Assembly: GCA_002441525.1 (NCBI GenBank)
Contig: DJWH01000098.1
Coordinates: forward strand, 1-12,481
DNA from: Acholeplasmataceae bacterium UBA6235
GTDB taxonomy: Bacteria; Bacillota_I; Bacilli_A; Acholeplasmatales; UBA5453
Direction: 5' to 3'
DNA length: 12,481 nucleotides
The first letter of the stretch is position 1. Each line of letters opens with the position of its first letter. Position numbers and translations under genes: made by a program. Positions 1 to 8,075 of the stretch are shown in pieces. The notes below the pieces were generated by a model. It saw nothing but the letters and a program-made list of their open reading frames with translations. It did no database searches and was not told the origin of the DNA.

Positions 1-1
1 C

Positions 2-658
2 TCCATCAAACTGATGTTTTATACTGTAATCATGTACACTTTAGGTATCATTTTTACATTGCGTATATTTGAACGTTTAGAAGCACACTCTAGAAAATCT
101 TACCGTGCAGTGATCGATGAAATTGATGAGCTTAAAGATATCTTAAAAGATGAAAAATCCCATGAAGAAGCACTGATTAATATCTTAAACGATGAAAAAT
201 TATTGTTTGCTTCATCCATTGTACTAGGTATGAACGATGCCTTGGTTGAAATCAGTGGGGCTTTGGCAGGATTTACACTTGCCATCAATGATTCGTTAAA
301 GGTGGGGACACTCGGATTAATCACTGGCATCAGTGCGGCTTTAAGCATGGCAGCTTCTGAATTCTTATCGAGAAAACAAGACGATGAAGAAAACCCACTC
401 ATATATGCTTTATATACAGGCATCGCTTATGTGATTGTTGTCAGTTTATTGATTCTGCCTTATTTCATCATCAGCATCCCACTCGTATCAATGGGTGTCA
501 TGATTGGCATTGTCATATTCATCATTTTCGCGTTCAACTATTATATCTCGATTGCGAAAAAACAACCCTTATTTAAAAACTTTATCACCATGACTTTAAT
601 TGCCTTGGTGGTTGCGAGCATCTCATTCTTAATCGGTCTGTTTGTGGATTCGTTATAA
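2..658 (+). CDS. VIT1/CCC1-family Fe/Mn transporter with ferritin-like N-terminal segment (5' partial)
   Basis: Membrane transporter of the VIT1/CCC1 family, known for moving Fe2+ or Mn2+; the substrate here is inferred. The frame is open to the window edge, so the gene probably begins upstream; the first ATG is at 14. Numbering from that ATG, residues 10-60 look like the end of a ferritin/rubrerythrin-type helical domain (FERLE near 19-23, DEKSHEE at 46-52, an ExxH-type metal-ligand pattern). Residues 61-214 form about five membrane segments (roughly 68-92, 97-118, 132-153, 155-178, 190-212). The family hallmarks are GMNDALVEISGALAG (72-86) and SAALSMAASEFLSRK (107-121). Ferritin-like plus VIT1 fusions are a known arrangement in anaerobes. 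The stop is TAA. No terminator follows; the rpmG promoters start six bases downstream. Confidence is high for the VIT1 part and moderate for the ferritin-like part. Confidence 0.85.
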   Translation, partial: SIKLMFYTVIMYTLGIIFTLRIFERLEAHSRKSYRAVIDEIDELKDILKDEKSHEEALINILNDEKLLFASSIVLGMNDALVEISGALAGFTLAINDSLKVGTLGLITGISAALSMAASEFLSRKQDDEENPLIYALYTGIAYVIVVSLLILPYFIISIPLVSMGVMIGIVIFIIFAFNYYISIAKKQPLFKNFITMTLIALVVASISFLIGLFVDSL

Positions 659-663
659 AACTC

Positions 664-692
664 TTTACAACTGTTTTTTAAACTGTTATAAT
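664..692 (+). promoter_or_regulatory. Upstream promoter (P1) of rpmG
   Basis: TTTACA at 664-669, a 17-bp spacer and TATAAT at 687-692, with TG at 684-685 giving an extended -10 (TGTTATAAT). The predicted start is near 699, leaving a leader of about 98 nt before rpmG. It lies just after the transporter stop codon. Confidence 0.75.
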
Positions 693-739
693 GTGTGAGG
701 TTATAACAAGGAATAATATCCTTTTGAGGCAACTCATAC

Positions 740-768
740 TTGATATTTAATTGCTTGTTTGATATACT
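740..768 (+). promoter_or_regulatory. Proximal promoter (P2) of rpmG
   Basis: TTGATA at 740-745, a 17-bp spacer and TATACT at 763-768. Transcription would start near 775, giving a leader of about 22 nt that carries the GGAGGG ribosome binding site (784-789). Confidence 0.65.
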
Positions 769-796
769 TTTAATGTAATGTCTGGAGGGTAGAAAC

Positions 797-946
797 ATGC
801 GTGAACTTGTTAAATTAGTTTGTACTGAATGTGGTGAAGAAAACTACTACACAACTAAAAATAAAAAAACCACACCAAATCGTCTTGAAATCAAGAAGTA
901 TTGTCCTAAATCGCGTACTTATACGTTACATAGAGAAAAGAAATAA
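797..946 (+). CDS. rpmG: 50S ribosomal protein L33
   Basis: Small basic protein of the large ribosomal subunit, 49 aa, the usual size. It reads [20 protein letters not shown], followed by the conserved [17 protein letters not shown] block. The first zinc-knuckle pair is intact (CTEC, residues 9-12), but the second pair is reduced to one cysteine (CPKS). Three-cysteine L33 forms occur in Firmicutes, so I treat this as a paralog type and not as damage. A strong GGAGGG site lies 7 nt before the ATG. The gene has tandem promoters upstream and a terminator starting within its stop codon, so it is probably a single-gene unit. Confidence 0.95.
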   Translation: MRELVKLVCTECGEENYYTTKNKKTTPNRLEIKKYCPKSRTYTLHREKK

Positions 947-970
947 GCTATTCATCGAATAGTTTTTTTT
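945..970 (+). terminator. Rho-independent terminator of rpmG
   Basis: Stem AAGCTATTC (945-953), loop ATC, then GAATAGTTT (957-965), with one G-T pair, running into a run of eight T ending at 970. It overlaps the rpmG stop codon and ends 13 nt before the next start codon. Confidence 0.85.
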
Positions 971-983
971 CTAAATAAAGCCC

Positions 984-1595
984 ATGTATATTAAAGGAAA
1001 CGACGATTTATCTCATGTATATATCCTCAAACGATTTGATGGTGCCATCCTCATCGACCCTTCACACGATGAAGCATTAATCATAGAAGCTTTAAAGGGG
1101 TATTCCTTACAAGCGATTTTATTAACCCACGGTCACATTGACCATACTGCGTTGATTGACCGATTTAACGTTCCTATTTACATGCATAAAGATGATTATC
1201 TTCTCATGCAAGACCCGGAACAAAGTGGCGCTAAAGCATTGAAAATACCATTACCAAAAGCCATTTCAGCTTTGGATATTCGTTTTATCAAAGATATGGA
1301 CGCCATTTCGTTTATGGACGAATCCATCACGGTTTACCATACCCCTGGACATACCAAAGGCAGTGTCTGTTATTTGCATCGTCAAGAATTATATACTGGC
1401 GATACACTCTTTAAAGGGGCGGTTGGCAGAACCGATTTGGTGGGTGGTTCGGCGAATATGCTCCAAAAATCGATAAAACGATTGTTTACGGATCTTTCAC
1501 TAACGGTAAAGGTGTTACCAGGACATGACGGCCCTACGACGATGAAAGCTGAAAAACAATCCAACGAATTTGTTGTTAAAACACTTAAGAAATAA
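984..1595 (+). CDS. Metallo-beta-lactamase-fold hydrolase (glyoxalase II-like)
   Basis: Cytoplasmic MBL-fold hydrolase, 203 aa. The metal-binding motif THGHIDH is at 48-54 (H49, H51, D53, H54). The other expected ligands are H123 (HTPGHTKGS), D140 (YTGDTLF) and H181 (LPGHDGPTT). The compact length and the GDTLF...GRTD pattern fit the YcbL/glyoxalase II-like group, which hydrolyses thioesters such as S-lactoylglutathione in some members; the actual substrate here is unknown. ATG 984 is the first start after an in-frame TAA at 972-974. It has no convincing Shine-Dalgarno sequence and sits directly behind the rpmG terminator. A perfect terminator follows the gene. The family call is certain; the function is not. 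Confidence 0.9.
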   Translation: MYIKGNDDLSHVYILKRFDGAILIDPSHDEALIIEALKGYSLQAILLTHGHIDHTALIDRFNVPIYMHKDDYLLMQDPEQSGAKALKIPLPKAISALDIRFIKDMDAISFMDESITVYHTPGHTKGSVCYLHRQELYTGDTLFKGAVGRTDLVGGSANMLQKSIKRLFTDLSLTVKVLPGHDGPTTMKAEKQSNEFVVKTLKK

Positions 1596-1617
1596 TCCCA
1601 AAACATGGGATTTTTTT
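1594..1617 (+). terminator. Rho-independent terminator of the MBL-fold gene
   Basis: AATCCCA (1594-1600), loop AAACA, TGGGATT (1606-1612), then a T run to 1617. It separates this gene from the heat-shock operon promoter, whose first CIRCE starts at 1623. Confidence 0.85.
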
Positions 1618-1622
1618 GTTTT

Positions 1623-1649
1623 TTAGCACATTTGACTTGACAGTGCTAA
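1623..1649 (+). promoter_or_regulatory. CIRCE operator 1 (HrcA binding site)
   Basis: TTAGCACAT, 9 nt, CAGTGCTAA: exactly the 27-bp architecture of the CIRCE consensus (TTAGCACTC-N9-GAGTGCTAA). The outer seven bases of each arm are perfect and the inner two positions have drifted. It covers the -35 box at 1632-1637, so HrcA bound here would block RNA polymerase. Confidence 0.88.
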
Positions 1650-1660
1650 AATCCTATAAT
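1632..1660 (+). promoter_or_regulatory. Heat-shock operon promoter (sigma-A type)
   Basis: TTGACT at 1632-1637, a 17-bp spacer, TATAAT at 1655-1660. The predicted start is near 1667, between the two CIRCE copies. The TTGACA at 1637-1642 is only 12 bp from the -10 and is unlikely to be the -35. Confidence 0.85.
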
Positions 1661-1669
1661 ACAATAGAG

Positions 1670-1696
1670 TTGGCACTGAAGTAGTGTAAGTGCTAA
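1670..1696 (+). promoter_or_regulatory. CIRCE operator 2 (HrcA binding site)
   Basis: TTGGCACTG, 9 nt, AAGTGCTAA, again 27 bp. The right arm differs from consensus at one base and the left arm at two. It lies in the untranslated leader just downstream of the predicted start site and ends one base before the hrcA ribosome binding site, with its centre about 47 bp from that of the first copy. Confidence 0.9.
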
Positions 1697-1708
1697 AGAG
1701 GTGAAGTT

Positions 1709-2722
1709 GTGTTAACAAATCGACAAAAACTCATTTTAAAAGCGATTATTGAAGCGTATGTGAATGAAGGCATCCCAGTCGGGTCTAAGGCTTTGACCGA
1801 TAAACCTTATCTTGGTTTTTCATCCGCAACCCTACGATATGATATGGCTAAGTTAGAGGAGTTGGGTTTCTTAGAAAAGACCCATACGAGTTCTGGTAGA
1901 ATCCCTTCGAACTTAGGGTATCGTTATTATGTTGAAAATTTGGTCACCCGTGATGACAATGTCAAAGAAGTATTCCCCATCATCGACCGCATTTTCATGG
2001 AATTTGAGAATAATAAGGAAATCGCTGTTAAAGAAGCCATCAATTTGTTGTCAGAACTGACCAATTATACGTCGATGGTGCTCGGACCCAATGAACTCCT
2101 CGCACGCATTAAAAAAATCGACTTTATCCCTTTATATAATCAAGAAGCCGTCGTCTTAATCGTTACCGACAAAGGACACGTTCAAAGCGAAACGGTTCAA
2201 ATCCCTGAACACATCTCACTCCTCGATTTTAAAAAAATCATATCTTCATTGAATGATTTGTTGGAAAATCAGTTTGTGAAAGATGCGAAACGCATATTGA
2301 AGAATGCCTTCATGGAAGAAAATGTCATGGAATACATGGATTACCAAGAACGCATCATCGATGCGGTGGTGAACGCATTCAGACAAATGAGTGAAGAAAA
2401 CGTCTATTTATCAGGGATGGGCAATATGCTCGTTCAACCAGAATTCAATGACATCAATCAAATCAAAGATCTGATGTACATGCTTGACCGGAAAGAGTTA
2501 TTGAAGCTCGTTGGTCGAACCAACAAACTATCGGTCAAAATTGGTAAAGAAGCCGATTATATGCCGACGGATACCTGCACCATCATATCCGTGCCTTACA
2601 CCGTCACTGAAGAAGATACAGGCACCATCGCCATCATCGGACCGACCCGCATGGATTATTCCAAAGTCATCCCGCTGATGGAATACATCGCTAAAAATAT
2701 TGCGAAACTCTATAAAAAATAA
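1709..2722 (+). CDS. hrcA: Heat-inducible transcription repressor HrcA
   Basis: Repressor of class I heat-shock genes. It binds CIRCE and needs GroE-type chaperone help to fold in studied species. At 337 aa it is full length. Residues 1-75 are the winged helix-turn-helix region (TNRQKLILKAIIEAYVNEG, then SSATLRYDMAKLEELGFLEK and the SSGRIPSNLGYRYYV stretch). The rest is the GAF-like dimerisation domain, with the characteristic ending (IIGPTRMDYSKVIPLMEYIA). The start is GTG at 1709, set by AGAGGTGA at 1697-1704. It is the first gene of hrcA-grpE-dnaK-dnaJ, and the two CIRCE copies indicate autoregulation. No groEL/groES is present here. Confidence 0.97.
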   Translation: MLTNRQKLILKAIIEAYVNEGIPVGSKALTDKPYLGFSSATLRYDMAKLEELGFLEKTHTSSGRIPSNLGYRYYVENLVTRDDNVKEVFPIIDRIFMEFENNKEIAVKEAINLLSELTNYTSMVLGPNELLARIKKIDFIPLYNQEAVVLIVTDKGHVQSETVQIPEHISLLDFKKIISSLNDLLENQFVKDAKRILKNAFMEENVMEYMDYQERIIDAVVNAFRQMSEENVYLSGMGNMLVQPEFNDINQIKDLMYMLDRKELLKLVGRTNKLSVKIGKEADYMPTDTCTIISVPYTVTEEDTGTIAIIGPTRMDYSKVIPLMEYIAKNIAKLYKK

Positions 2723-2741
2723 TAAAACGAGGTGATCATTT

Positions 2742-5124
<2,383 letters not shown>

Positions 5125-5135
5125 AAATCCACTTT

Positions 5136-5154
5136 AGGGGCTACGGCCCCTTTT
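5136..5154 (+). terminator. Intercistronic hairpin between dnaK and dnaJ (partial terminator or mRNA stabiliser)
   Basis: A six-pair stem AGGGGC (5136-5141) / GCCCCT (5146-5151) is closed by TACG, so the RNA has the extra-stable cUACGg (UNCG-class) tetraloop. Only four T follow, and dnaJ has no promoter of its own that I can see. Partial termination, or protection of the dnaK 3' end, is therefore more likely than full termination. Confidence 0.6.
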
Positions 5155-5170
5155 GATGAAAGGTTAACAT

Positions 5171-6286
5171 ATGGCAGATAAAAGAGATTATTATGACGTA
5201 CTGGGTGTAAGTAAAACGGCATCCGAGGAAGAAATTAAAAAAGCCTACCGTTCACTTGCGAAAAAATACCATCCCGATGTCTCTAGTGAACCCAATGCAG
5301 AAGCGAAATTTAAAGAAGTTCAAGAAGCTTACGACAACTTGGGTGACGCTGATAAACGTAGACAATACGACCAATATGGTCATAATGGTCCGTTTGGCCA
5401 AGGCAATGGTCAAGGTTTTGGTGGATTTGAAGGGTTCGGTGGATTCTCCGACATCTTCAGTTCATTCTTTGGCGGTGGGGGTCAACAACGCCGTGATCCG
5501 AATGGTCCAGCCCGTGGCGATGACTTAGAACGACGCATGAACATCAGCTTTGAAGAAGCTGTTTTAGGTACGAAGAAAACCATTAAAATTGAAACCGAAC
5601 AAGCGTGTCACACCTGTGGTGGACACGGTGGACAATCGTCTAAAGATGTGGAAACCTGTGATCGTTGTCATGGTGCAGGTTATGTTACGGTAGAACAACG
5701 TACCATCTTAGGTAGTATTCGTTCGCAAGCAGCTTGTCCAAAATGTGGCGGTCGCGGTAAGACCATTAAAAATAAATGTAAAACTTGTAACGGTTCTGGT
5801 CGTGAAAAAGTCACGAAAGATGTTGAAGTTAAAATTCCAGCAGGGATCGATAACAACATGTCACTTCGCATGCCAGGCTATGGTGAAGGTGGCGCGAATG
5901 GGGGTCCAGCCGGTGATTTGTATTTAAGATTCTCCGTCAAACCGCACAAATTCTTCAAACGCGATGGTGACAACATCATCCTTGAAGCACCGATTTCCTT
6001 TGTTCAAGCAGCTTTAGGGGATTCGATTGATGTACCGACGATTTATGGCGATGTATCGCTTAAAATCAATCCGGGAACTCAAAATGGAACCACCCTTCGC
6101 ATGCGTGAAAAAGGGGTGGCGAACGTCAATACCGGTCGTAAAGGCGATCAATTGGTGGTCGTACAGGTGGAAGTACCAACCAATTTATCCAAGGAACAAG
6201 AAAATATCCTTAGACAATTCGAAAAAGCCGATCCTAAACCGAAAGATACCCCTTGGGAACGATTTAAAAATCTATTTAAAAACTAA
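5171..6286 (+). CDS. dnaJ: Chaperone protein DnaJ (type I Hsp40)
   Basis: Co-chaperone that delivers unfolded substrates to DnaK and stimulates its ATPase, 371 aa. Domains in order: J domain 4-70 with HPD at 34-36; Gly/Phe-rich region about 70-105; zinc-finger region with all four CxxCxGxG repeats (C146/C149, C163/C166, C189/C192, C203/C206); and the C-terminal beta-sandwich and dimerisation domains to residue 371. This is a complete type I DnaJ. The start is ATG 5171 with AAAGG at 5159-5163. It is the last gene of the heat-shock operon, separated from dnaK by a stable hairpin and followed by a strong terminator. Confidence 0.98.
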   Translation: MADKRDYYDVLGVSKTASEEEIKKAYRSLAKKYHPDVSSEPNAEAKFKEVQEAYDNLGDADKRRQYDQYGHNGPFGQGNGQGFGGFEGFGGFSDIFSSFFGGGGQQRRDPNGPARGDDLERRMNISFEEAVLGTKKTIKIETEQACHTCGGHGGQSSKDVETCDRCHGAGYVTVEQRTILGSIRSQAACPKCGGRGKTIKNKCKTCNGSGREKVTKDVEVKIPAGIDNNMSLRMPGYGEGGANGGPAGDLYLRFSVKPHKFFKRDGDNIILEAPISFVQAALGDSIDVPTIYGDVSLKINPGTQNGTTLRMREKGVANVNTGRKGDQLVVVQVEVPTNLSKEQENILRQFEKADPKPKDTPWERFKNLFKN

Positions 6287-6291
6287 TCCAG

Positions 6292-6321
6292 AGAAACTGC
6301 CATGCGCAGTTTCTTTTTTTT
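6292..6321 (+). terminator. Rho-independent terminator of the hrcA-dnaJ operon
   Basis: A perfect nine-pair stem AGAAACTGC (6292-6300) / GCAGTTTCT (6306-6314) with loop CATGC, followed by an unbroken run of T to 6321. It is the strongest terminator in the window. Confidence 0.93.
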
Positions 6322-6346
6322 CTGCCAATAAAATGGATTGGTTTTG

Positions 6347-6354
6347 CGTATATT
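6347..6354 (+). promoter_or_regulatory. Possible promoter -10 region of the lipoprotein gene
   Basis: TATATT at 6349-6354 is the best -10 before the lipoprotein gene, but I find no good -35 at 16-18 bp. The overlapping CGTATA (6347-6352) resembles the -10 of ECF-sigma promoters, though the usual AAC-type -35 is not evident. A start near 6361 would leave room for AAAGGAG at 6370-6376. Confidence 0.35.
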
Positions 6355-6386
6355 AGGTGTAAATAATCAAAAGGAGCTGACACACA

Positions 6387-7496
6387 ATGAAAAAAACGAT
6401 TTTAATGGCAGTCATGTTTTTCTTTCTTTTAGCAGGTTTGGTTGGTTGTAACTTAGCACAACAAACGATTACCTACTCAGAAAATGATGTCTATGCATTA
6501 TCGATGGTATCGATGGGCGATGTACTCGCACAGGCTCAAGTTTCCCAAACGAGTACAGCCATGGAAACCACCGACGAACCTGTGGTTGATGAACCCGTGG
6601 TTGATCCAGTCACAGATACAGACCCCGTATTGGAAAAATACTTGTTGATGGTCGAAACATTCTTGAATTCAAGTGCACCACTACAAGTAATCAATCAAGC
6701 ATCAGACCGTGTTGAATACGCATTTATGTCCGTATATCAAGCCAAAGATGCCCTAGGACAAACCGTTGAATATACTGTTTATTATAATGAAGTAGAAATC
6801 GCACCGGTTACCGAACCTGAAACTGAAGATGAAACGGATGATACATCCGATGAAACCGCAGCACTTGTTGAAAGACAAGCACGTGGTGGGGATCGAAATC
6901 ACGATCATGATGATCTATTTGATGATGAAGATGGTGATGAAATTACCACTGAACTAGAAGGTCTACTCATTGTTAATGGCATTGAATATACATTGTTAGG
7001 CCGTCAAGAAGTTGAAGGCAATGAAACTGAATATAAGTTTATCGCGCTCATCGATGAACTTAATTTCATTCGAATCAGTTATAAAACAGAAGATTCAGAA
7101 CAAAAGTTTAATTTTGTTCAAATGACCGATGGTGTCATCATCAATCGTACCAGCATTAAAGTTGAAAACGAAGATGGTGAATCCAAAGTGATGTTGAAAT
7201 ATCAAACAGATACGTTAGAAGCCCGTTATACCTTTAAGTACGCGGATAATGAAGACTATGATTTATTCATCCAATATGAAATTGATCAAGATGGTGAAGA
7301 AATTGAACGTGGTATGATCAAAATTACCATCAACGTCGATGAACTCACTGGTGAAACCACTTATACATACCAAATTGTCGGCGAAAGACATGGTCATGGA
7401 TTTGGTAAAGACGATGAAATCGAACGCGGTCACCATGGTCATGGCAATGACGATGAACAAGGCAATGACAAAGGTCATCAAGACGACCGTCGTTAG
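6387..7496 (+). CDS. Secreted Asp/Glu/His-rich lipoprotein, paralog of the downstream anti-sigma ectodomain
   Basis: Predicted lipoprotein of 369 aa, function unknown. The signal peptide is clear: MKKT, a hydrophobic stretch 5-17, and lipobox LVGC with C21 as the lipidated residue. A Val/Asp/Pro repeat lies at 64-80, and an acidic stretch with a His-Asp cluster (NHDHDDLFDDEDGDE) spans about 142-185. From 187 to 333 it is beta-rich with alternating polar and hydrophobic residues. The tail 334-369 is rich in His, Asp and Gly (RHGHGFG, RGHHGHGNDDEQGN). Short blocks match the ectodomain of the protein encoded at 8072-9226 in the same order, so the two appear paralogous. The acidic and His-rich parts suggest binding of divalent metal; this is inference. 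AAAGGAG lies 10 nt before the ATG. The stop is TAG, and no strong terminator separates it from the sigma gene. Confidence 0.85.
   Translation: MKKTILMAVMFFFLLAGLVGCNLAQQTITYSENDVYALSMVSMGDVLAQAQVSQTSTAMETTDEPVVDEPVVDPVTDTDPVLEKYLLMVETFLNSSAPLQVINQASDRVEYAFMSVYQAKDALGQTVEYTVYYNEVEIAPVTEPETEDETDDTSDETAALVERQARGGDRNHDHDDLFDDEDGDEITTELEGLLIVNGIEYTLLGRQEVEGNETEYKFIALIDELNFIRISYKTEDSEQKFNFVQMTDGVIINRTSIKVENEDGESKVMLKYQTDTLEARYTFKYADNEDYDLFIQYEIDQDGEEIERGMIKITINVDELTGETTYTYQIVGERHGHGFGKDDEIERGHHGHGNDDEQGNDKGHQDDRR
6576..6605 (+). repeat. 15-bp tandem repeat inside the lipoprotein gene (two copies)
   Basis: GAACCTGTGGTTGAT (6576-6590) is followed directly by GAACCCGTGGTTGAT (6591-6605), differing at one base. 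It encodes EPVVD twice, in the Pro/Asp-rich spacer between the lipid anchor and the folded part. Being 15 bp, gain or loss of a unit keeps the reading frame. Confidence 0.8.
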
Positions 7497-7526
7497 TTTT
7501 CTTCAATAGAATCAATGATATAAATG

Positions 7527-7535
7527 TGGTATAAT
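7527..7535 (+). promoter_or_regulatory. Extended -10 promoter of the sigma/anti-sigma operon
   Basis: TGGTATAAT at 7527-7535 matches the TGnTATAAT extended -10. No strong -35 is seen at the right distance, which such promoters tolerate. The predicted start, near 7542, falls just before the TTGGAGGGG ribosome binding site at 7544-7552. This points to housekeeping sigma control, not classical ECF autoregulation. Confidence 0.65.
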
Positions 7536-7556
7536 CGTCGTGATTGGAGGGGTAAC

Positions 7557-8075
7557 ATGTCATTCAATTACGACGATTATATTGACTTAATCATAGCTAA
7601 AAATGATGATGGGTTTAAAGCTGTTTATGATGAATCCAAAAACATCGTATATGCCATCATCAGACAAAAAATCAAAGACCCCAATACCATTGAAGATTTG
7701 ATGCAAGAAACCTACATCAAAGCGATTAAAAGCATCAAAAGCTATCAAAAAAATGGCAAATTCATCAAATGGTTGTCGAGCATTGCTTACAACTTGACCA
7801 TGGACTATTATCGTAATAACGCAAAAGTATCTTATCAATCCGAAGACAGTATCAATCTTCGATTTAAGACTGCCGCAGTGAACCATGAGCAACAAGCGTT
7901 GGTTGAGGCTTTGATCAAAGTATTGGACCCCATAGAAGCAACCATTGTGCTCTATCACATCATCGATGACTATACTTTTAAAGATATTTCGAAAATGGTG
8001 AATAAACCATTAGGTACGGTTTTATGGATGTATCAAAATGCACTAAAGAAAATGCGAACGGAGGCGACAAAATGA
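7557..8075 (+). CDS. ECF-type RNA polymerase sigma factor (sigma-70 family)
   Basis: Alternative sigma factor of 172 aa, the usual ECF size, with only regions 2 and 4. Region 2 spans roughly 20-88 (IEDLMQETYIKAIKSI at 45-60 and KFIKWLSSIAYNLTMDYYR at 68-86). Region 4 spans roughly 112-167 (LDPIEATIVLYHIIDDYTFKD, then the helix-turn-helix with PLGTVLWMYQNALKKM at 151-166). I chose ATG 7557 because GGAGGGG is 4 nt upstream; the in-frame ATG at 7525 lies inside the promoter -10 element. The stop codon overlaps the start of the anti-sigma gene (ATGA), the usual coupling of ECF factors to their inhibitors. The target promoters are unknown; the lipoprotein gene upstream is the nearest candidate. 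Confidence 0.9.
   Translation: MSFNYDDYIDLIIAKNDDGFKAVYDESKNIVYAIIRQKIKDPNTIEDLMQETYIKAIKSIKSYQKNGKFIKWLSSIAYNLTMDYYRNNAKVSYQSEDSINLRFKTAAVNHEQQALVEALIKVLDPIEATIVLYHIIDDYTFKDISKMVNKPLGTVLWMYQNALKKMRTEATK

Noticed and set aside
1637..1660. Perfect TTGACA at 1637-1642 as the heat-shock -35
   Set aside because: It is only 12 bp from TATAAT; TTGACT at 1632-1637 has the 17-bp spacing.
7480..7510. Terminator between the lipoprotein and sigma genes
   Set aside because: Only a four-pair stem (ACGA-CCG-TCGT) with an interrupted T stretch; too weak to call.
7525..7556. Earlier in-frame start of the sigma gene (extra 11 residues)
   Set aside because: It lies inside the extended -10 promoter element and has no ribosome binding site; GGAGGGG directs the start at 7557.
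8024..8071. Longer anti-sigma start that would add a cysteine-containing segment
   Set aside because: It is internal to the sigma gene without a ribosome binding site; GGAGG and the ATGA overlap support 8072.
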